Source: Paenibacillus glycanilyticus NBRC 16618 (lineage in GTDB: Bacteria > Bacillota > Bacilli > Paenibacillales > Paenibacillaceae). Taken from it: DNA of 64,000 nt. The notes under the pieces were generated by a model. It was not told where the DNA came from and did not search any database. It saw only the letters and a list, made by a program, of their open reading frames with translations. This document shows positions 60,623 to 64,000 of the stretch, piece by piece. The translations under genes and the position numbers were made by a program. Numbering within the stretch: position 1 is the first letter of the stretch; each line of letters begins with the position of its first letter. The stretch covers positions 1-64,000 of the forward strand of contig NZ_BILY01000008.1 of NCBI RefSeq assembly GCF_004000805.1, in the 5' to 3' direction.

Positions 60623-61954
60623 TTAGAAGCCGGCTATCCCAGCTGCTTTTGCCCCTTTATCTATGTTGGATTGCAAGCTCTTCGCTACGCCTTCGGCAGA
60701 CAATTGGCCGCCGTACAGCTGTTGAAGAATGCTTTGATAATCGCCGATATCAATGACGGACAAGGCATTAAAGAATGGTACCGCTTTGCCGCTCTCCACA
60801 TACGTGTTCATGTCGGAAGTGCCCGGATTGAGATCAACGCTAAGACCTGTCCAAGTCGGAATCGACTTCACTTCATTGAAGTACTTCGTCAGCTCATCCT
60901 GGCTGCTGAAGAAATTCAGGAAATCCTTGGCTGCATCCACATTTTTGGAGTTTTTAAGAACATACAGACCGTTTGGATCGGAGATTGCCGCGTAGCTGTC
61001 GCCGTCAGCCGGAAGTGGGAACATACCGATTTGAGCATCCGGATATTTCTCAAGCAGCGGGCTTACAGCCCAATCGGCTTGGAAGATCATGGCGGATTTC
61101 CCGGTAGCCACTTGCTCCAGGGACATGTCATACGTTGCGGAGAACAGATCCTTGTTCACATAGCCGCTCTTCTGCAAGTCACTTTGTCTCTGAAGAACAT
61201 CAACAAACTCCGGCACTTGGTCATAAGTAACTTGGCGGGCATTCAGCTTATCCATCAGATCCGGCTGCTTGTTGATGACATTGGCCATGGCGTCAAACGA
61301 GAAGATTTGCAGCGGCCAGCCTTCCTTGCCTGCTTCGTAAATCGGGGTAATTCCGGCAGCTTTGATTTTCTCGCACGCTGCTAGGAATTCCTCGTAAGTC
61401 GTCGGAATCTCGATCCCCAGATCCGAGAATACCTTTTTGTTGTACAGCACGCCGCCAACGCTTAAGCCCGTTACCGGAATACCGTACAATTTATCATTCG
61501 ATTTAAGGAAATATTTGCTGACAGCAGGGTTAATGCGCGATACAAACTCTTCATTGCTGAGATCCAGAAGGTTTTTCTCCGGCTGAAGCTGGCTGATCGC
61601 ACCTGCTTGGCTCCAGTAGAACAATAGATCCGGCGCATCCTGCGTAGCAAGGCGGGTATTCACCAGATCCTTGTAGCTGTTAACCGGAGCGCTTTGAATA
61701 TCCAGCTTATTTCCGGTCTGCTGTTCGTAATCGTCAAATATCATCTGCCACTTTTTCTCTTTCAACCAATCGCTTGCTACCAAAACTTTAAGAGTGACGG
61801 GCTTTTTGTCAGTCGACTGCGTAGCAGCCGGAGTTGCTCCCGCGTTAGTAGTCTCACTCGAGTTATTTCCGTTATTACCGTTACCTTGGCTGCATGCTGA
61901 CAGCATGACGGTCAGTCCGACTAATACAACTGCCGCTCTTTTCCCCATTGCCAT
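60623..61954 (-). CDS. Sugar-binding lipoprotein of CUT1 importer
   Basis: 443 residues. Lipoprotein signal AAVVLVGLTVMLSAC, with Cys at 21. The mature family 1 solute-binding fold contains FDDYEQQTGNKLDIQ, LFYWSQAGAISQLQPEKNLLDL, GIPVTGLSVGGVLYNKKVFSDLGIEIP and GKSAMIFQADWA. First gene of the importer operon; GGAGGGG precedes the ATG. Divergent from the YesM-type kinase 170 bases away, which probably controls it. The ligand may be a product of the nearby GH3 enzyme, but that is only proximity. Confidence 0.87.
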   Translation of the reverse strand: MAMGKRAAVVLVGLTVMLSACSQGNGNNGNNSSETTNAGATPAATQSTDKKPVTLKVLVASDWLKEKKWQMIFDDYEQQTGNKLDIQSAPVNSYKDLVNTRLATQDAPDLLFYWSQAGAISQLQPEKNLLDLSNEEFVSRINPAVSKYFLKSNDKLYGIPVTGLSVGGVLYNKKVFSDLGIEIPTTYEEFLAACEKIKAAGITPIYEAGKEGWPLQIFSFDAMANVINKQPDLMDKLNARQVTYDQVPEFVDVLQRQSDLQKSGYVNKDLFSATYDMSLEQVATGKSAMIFQADWAVSPLLEKYPDAQIGMFPLPADGDSYAAISDPNGLYVLKNSKNVDAAKDFLNFFSSQDELTKYFNEVKSIPTWTGLSVDLNPGTSDMNTYVESGKAVPFFNALSVIDIGDYQSILQQLYGGQLSAEGVAKSLQSNIDKGAKAAGIAGF

Positions 61955-62094
61955 GATGACCCCTCCGATTTGTATAATCGTGTTATTTGCTTAGTGCTTC
62001 TTTATCTTAGAGTATTAACCCCTGCATCGGAATGGAAAAACTGTACTTGAAGCCTGTAAAATCTGAACCTTTGCATAATCTCTTTTTGACTGCG

Positions 62095-62103
62095 TGCTAT
62101 AAT
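62095..62103 (+). promoter_or_regulatory. Extended -10 promoter of the histidine kinase gene
   Basis: TGCTATAAT is a perfect extended -10 element; no good -35 is seen at the standard distance. The ATG at 62125 is 21 bases downstream, so the leader is very short. Confidence 0.5.
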
Positions 62104-62124
62104 ACCTTCACAGGAGGGGAACCT

Positions 62125-63918
62125 ATGCAACTCACTATACACACTCGTTTATTCCTTAGCTTTACTCTTCTTTGCTCTATTCTTGTTGCCAGCAGCAGCT
62201 TTCTCTTCTATAGACAAACTTCTAAGGATCTAGCCATTCGCGGCGAGGAAACAAACAGACAACAGCTATACCGCTATCAGGAAGCGCTCGATAATATGAT
62301 TGAAGATCTGGACCGTATTTCTGCGCAAGTGATCTATAGTTCCGATATTAAAAATTACTTATATGAACAAAGCCAGGAAGAGTCCTCTTCCTTCCAGAGT
62401 TATGCCAAGCGCAAGAAATACGAGGACTTACTGGCTTCCTTAAACGGTCCTTGGTTTATCGCCACTCAGATCAATCTGATTACATTAGAAGGCTTCTTTC
62501 TTACTTACGGTCAGAACATGAACAATACGGTCTCCGACCTTGAAGCTCAAATTCGCGATGCCCGCTGGATTCAGGATGCCATTAAGCTGGATGGCGAAAA
62601 GCTTCTCGTGCCGCCTCATCCCAGCAAATGGCAGCAAACCTTGCCTTTTAACTTTTCCCTGGTGCGAAGCTTTCGATTCCCCGCTTCTCAAACGCCTGCC
62701 GTCGTCGAGGTCGAACAAACCTACGAGCATCTATCCGATACGATGGAGATTGGCCGGAACGAGAATTCGCAAGCAAAGGTTTACGTCAAAGACGATGCCG
62801 GGAATGTGTTCTACCCCATCGCAGAACCTGACCGTGCCCAGCCCTCGCTGCCGCAGTGGACTGGTGACGTGAAAGAAATCGGTCGCGAGAACAGCAATGA
62901 CACCGATATATGGAGCCAGCTTCGTTCCGACTACAGCGGTCTGACGGTTATGATTCAGCAGCCGAAGAACGAATTTATGCAGCCGATCGCCCATCTCCGA
63001 CGGATTACCTGGGTCCTCGCTATTCTCGGCGAAGTCGTGTCGTTAATGATTGCGTACTTTTTGTCCGCGGGCATATCGGCACCGATCCGCTACTTACAGA
63101 AACGGCTAGAGAAATTAACCATAGACAATGTGAATACCGTACCTGTCAAGAAATTGAACAGAACCAAAGAAATCGCAGTCCTGTACTCCACCTTTGAGTC
63201 GATGAAGGAAAGTTTGAATCATTCTTTAAATGAAGTGCTTCAATCGCAAAAACGCGAAAATCTTGCTCATTTGCAAGCGATGTACGCGCAGATGAACCCG
63301 CATTTTCTATTCAACACCTTAACAGCCATGGCCTCTTACGCGGAAGAATCCGGGTTCCCCGATCAGGCAAGGATTGCTCAGAAGCTTAGCGGGATGCTGC
63401 GATACGCCACCAACTCTTTATCTGAAGCCGTAACCTTGAAGCAAGAAATGCAGTATACCGTGCAATACATGGATTTGATGCAGTTCCGGTACGAGGGGCA
63501 ATTCAATTTTATCGTTCATGTTGACCCGGATCTGGAATATGAGCCCGTACCCAAGTTTCTGCTTCAGCCTCTGGTAGAGAATTCGTTCACGCATGGCTTC
63601 CAGATGGCCAGACCTCCTTGGAAAATCGAATTGACGGCTGTGGTGTCCGAGGATTTAGAGGAATGGGAGATTCGCATGAGCGATAACGGATCCGGATTTT
63701 CGGAGGAAGCTCTAAGGGAGACGCAAGCGCTTATTGCAGAGCTGAATGAAGGACAGATTCGCCAATTAGAGAACTTGTCCGCGCAAGGGATCGGTAATCT
63801 AGGTATTGTTAACACCTTAACGCGATGCCGGCTTTTCTGGAACGAAAAGGTTCAATTTGAACTCCGCAATCGGCAGCAGGGTATGGAATTTACATTACGT
63901 ATCAGGAGGTCAATCTAA
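62125..63918 (+). CDS. YesM-type sensor histidine kinase
   Basis: 597 residues from the ATG at 62125, five bases after AGGAGGGG; the earlier in-frame codons precede the promoter. First membrane helix about 9-28, extracellular sensor about 30-285, second helix about 295-315, HAMP domain about 318-370, then a His_kinase domain with QMNPHFLFNTL (phospho-acceptor His) and an ATPase domain with PLVENSFTHG and SDNGSGF. It senses an extracellular signal and phosphorylates the response regulator whose gene overlaps its stop by one base (TAATG). Divergence from the sugar importer operon suggests that operon as target. Confidence 0.9.
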   Translation: MQLTIHTRLFLSFTLLCSILVASSSFLFYRQTSKDLAIRGEETNRQQLYRYQEALDNMIEDLDRISAQVIYSSDIKNYLYEQSQEESSSFQSYAKRKKYEDLLASLNGPWFIATQINLITLEGFFLTYGQNMNNTVSDLEAQIRDARWIQDAIKLDGEKLLVPPHPSKWQQTLPFNFSLVRSFRFPASQTPAVVEVEQTYEHLSDTMEIGRNENSQAKVYVKDDAGNVFYPIAEPDRAQPSLPQWTGDVKEIGRENSNDTDIWSQLRSDYSGLTVMIQQPKNEFMQPIAHLRRITWVLAILGEVVSLMIAYFLSAGISAPIRYLQKRLEKLTIDNVNTVPVKKLNRTKEIAVLYSTFESMKESLNHSLNEVLQSQKRENLAHLQAMYAQMNPHFLFNTLTAMASYAEESGFPDQARIAQKLSGMLRYATNSLSEAVTLKQEMQYTVQYMDLMQFRYEGQFNFIVHVDPDLEYEPVPKFLLQPLVENSFTHGFQMARPPWKIELTAVVSEDLEEWEIRMSDNGSGFSEEALRETQALIAELNEGQIRQLENLSAQGIGNLGIVNTLTRCRLFWNEKVQFELRNRQQGMEFTLRIRRSI

Positions 63919-64000
63919 TGTTCCGTACAATTATTGTTGAGGACGAGCCCCGGATTCTGCGTTATTTGAAGGATAAAATCATGAAACTGAATCCGGAGTT
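63918..64000 (+). CDS. Response regulator, partial (runs off right edge)
   Basis: Only 27 codons are present: MFRTIIVEDEPRILRYLKDK and a few more. IIVEDEP is the acidic pocket of a CheY-like receiver domain. AGGAGGT lies just upstream. Its partner kinase is YesM-type, so a YesN-like protein with a C-terminal AraC-type HTH is expected beyond the window edge, but that part is not visible. Confidence 0.85.
   Translation, partial: MFRTIIVEDEPRILRYLKDKIMKLNPE

Noticed and set aside
62032-62124. Upstream extension of the histidine kinase
   Set aside because: These codons precede the extended -10 promoter and the AGGAGGGG ribosome site; the protein naturally begins at the membrane helix after 62125.

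Overview
The window reads as chromosomal DNA of a spore-forming, soil- or plant-associated Bacillota, most likely a Paenibacillus or close relative. The support is an alpha/beta-type small acid-soluble spore protein, S-layer-homology anchoring, LplABC/YtcQ-type sugar transporters with membrane-bound AraC regulators, a YesM-type kinase, strong Shine-Dalgarno sequences with frequent TTG/GTG starts, and CcpA-type cre sites. This is inferred from gene content; no rRNA or other taxonomic marker is present. I saw no tRNA, rRNA, CRISPR array, prophage or insertion sequence.

Layout. 1-1011 is the 5' part of a secreted carbohydrate-binding protein that runs off the left edge through a Thr-Pro linker. 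1259-10312 is one catabolic locus: two cytosine-deaminase-like amidohydrolases at the two ends of a complete branched-chain-amino-acid-type ABC importer (binding protein, LivH, fused LivM-LivG, LivF), divergent from a PucR-type regulator; it looks like uptake and hydrolysis of a nitrogen heterocycle. 10381-13200 is a secreted GxGYxYP-family protein with three copies of one accessory module. 13515-15023 is a lone cobyric acid synthase, followed by a paired ABC exporter (15099-18726). 18926-24153 is a D-threonate-type sugar-acid operon (PdxA2, DUF1537 kinase, KdgT permease) with a PrpR-like regulator whose AAA domain lacks the sigma-54 contact motif. 24275-26838 is an AraC regulator/MFS pump pair, then the spore protein.

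27219-30135 is a GH127 beta-L-arabinofuranosidase gene cut by one in-frame TAG, with a divergent AraC regulator. 30163-36508 is a mixed stretch: small membrane and zinc-ribbon proteins, a chain of very small ORFs, a YjgB-like secreted protein, a kinase-like protein, an AI-2E family membrane protein and a GNAT enzyme. 36641-45925 is a sugar-utilisation unit: GH95-like hydrolase, two permeases, a binding lipoprotein and a membrane-anchored AraC regulator. 46071-49768 holds a MerR regulator in operon with two unknown proteins, a small orphan, a GNAT enzyme and a Bcr-type efflux pump.

49931-64000 is again carbohydrate-directed. A GH78 rhamnosidase-like enzyme has a divergent AraC regulator. Next come two genes in tandem: a 1510-residue GH3 protein carrying both a cohesin and a dockerin, and a small SLH protein carrying a cohesin. 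Together they look like a minimal, surface-anchored, cellulosome-like complex, the most interesting part of the window. It is followed by a three-gene sugar ABC importer divergent from a YesM-type histidine kinase and the start of its response regulator.

The general theme is import and hydrolysis of plant-derived carbohydrates and nitrogen compounds, with each cluster carrying its own local regulator and several carrying cre or cre-like sites for catabolite control. All functions are assigned from motifs and context read by eye.
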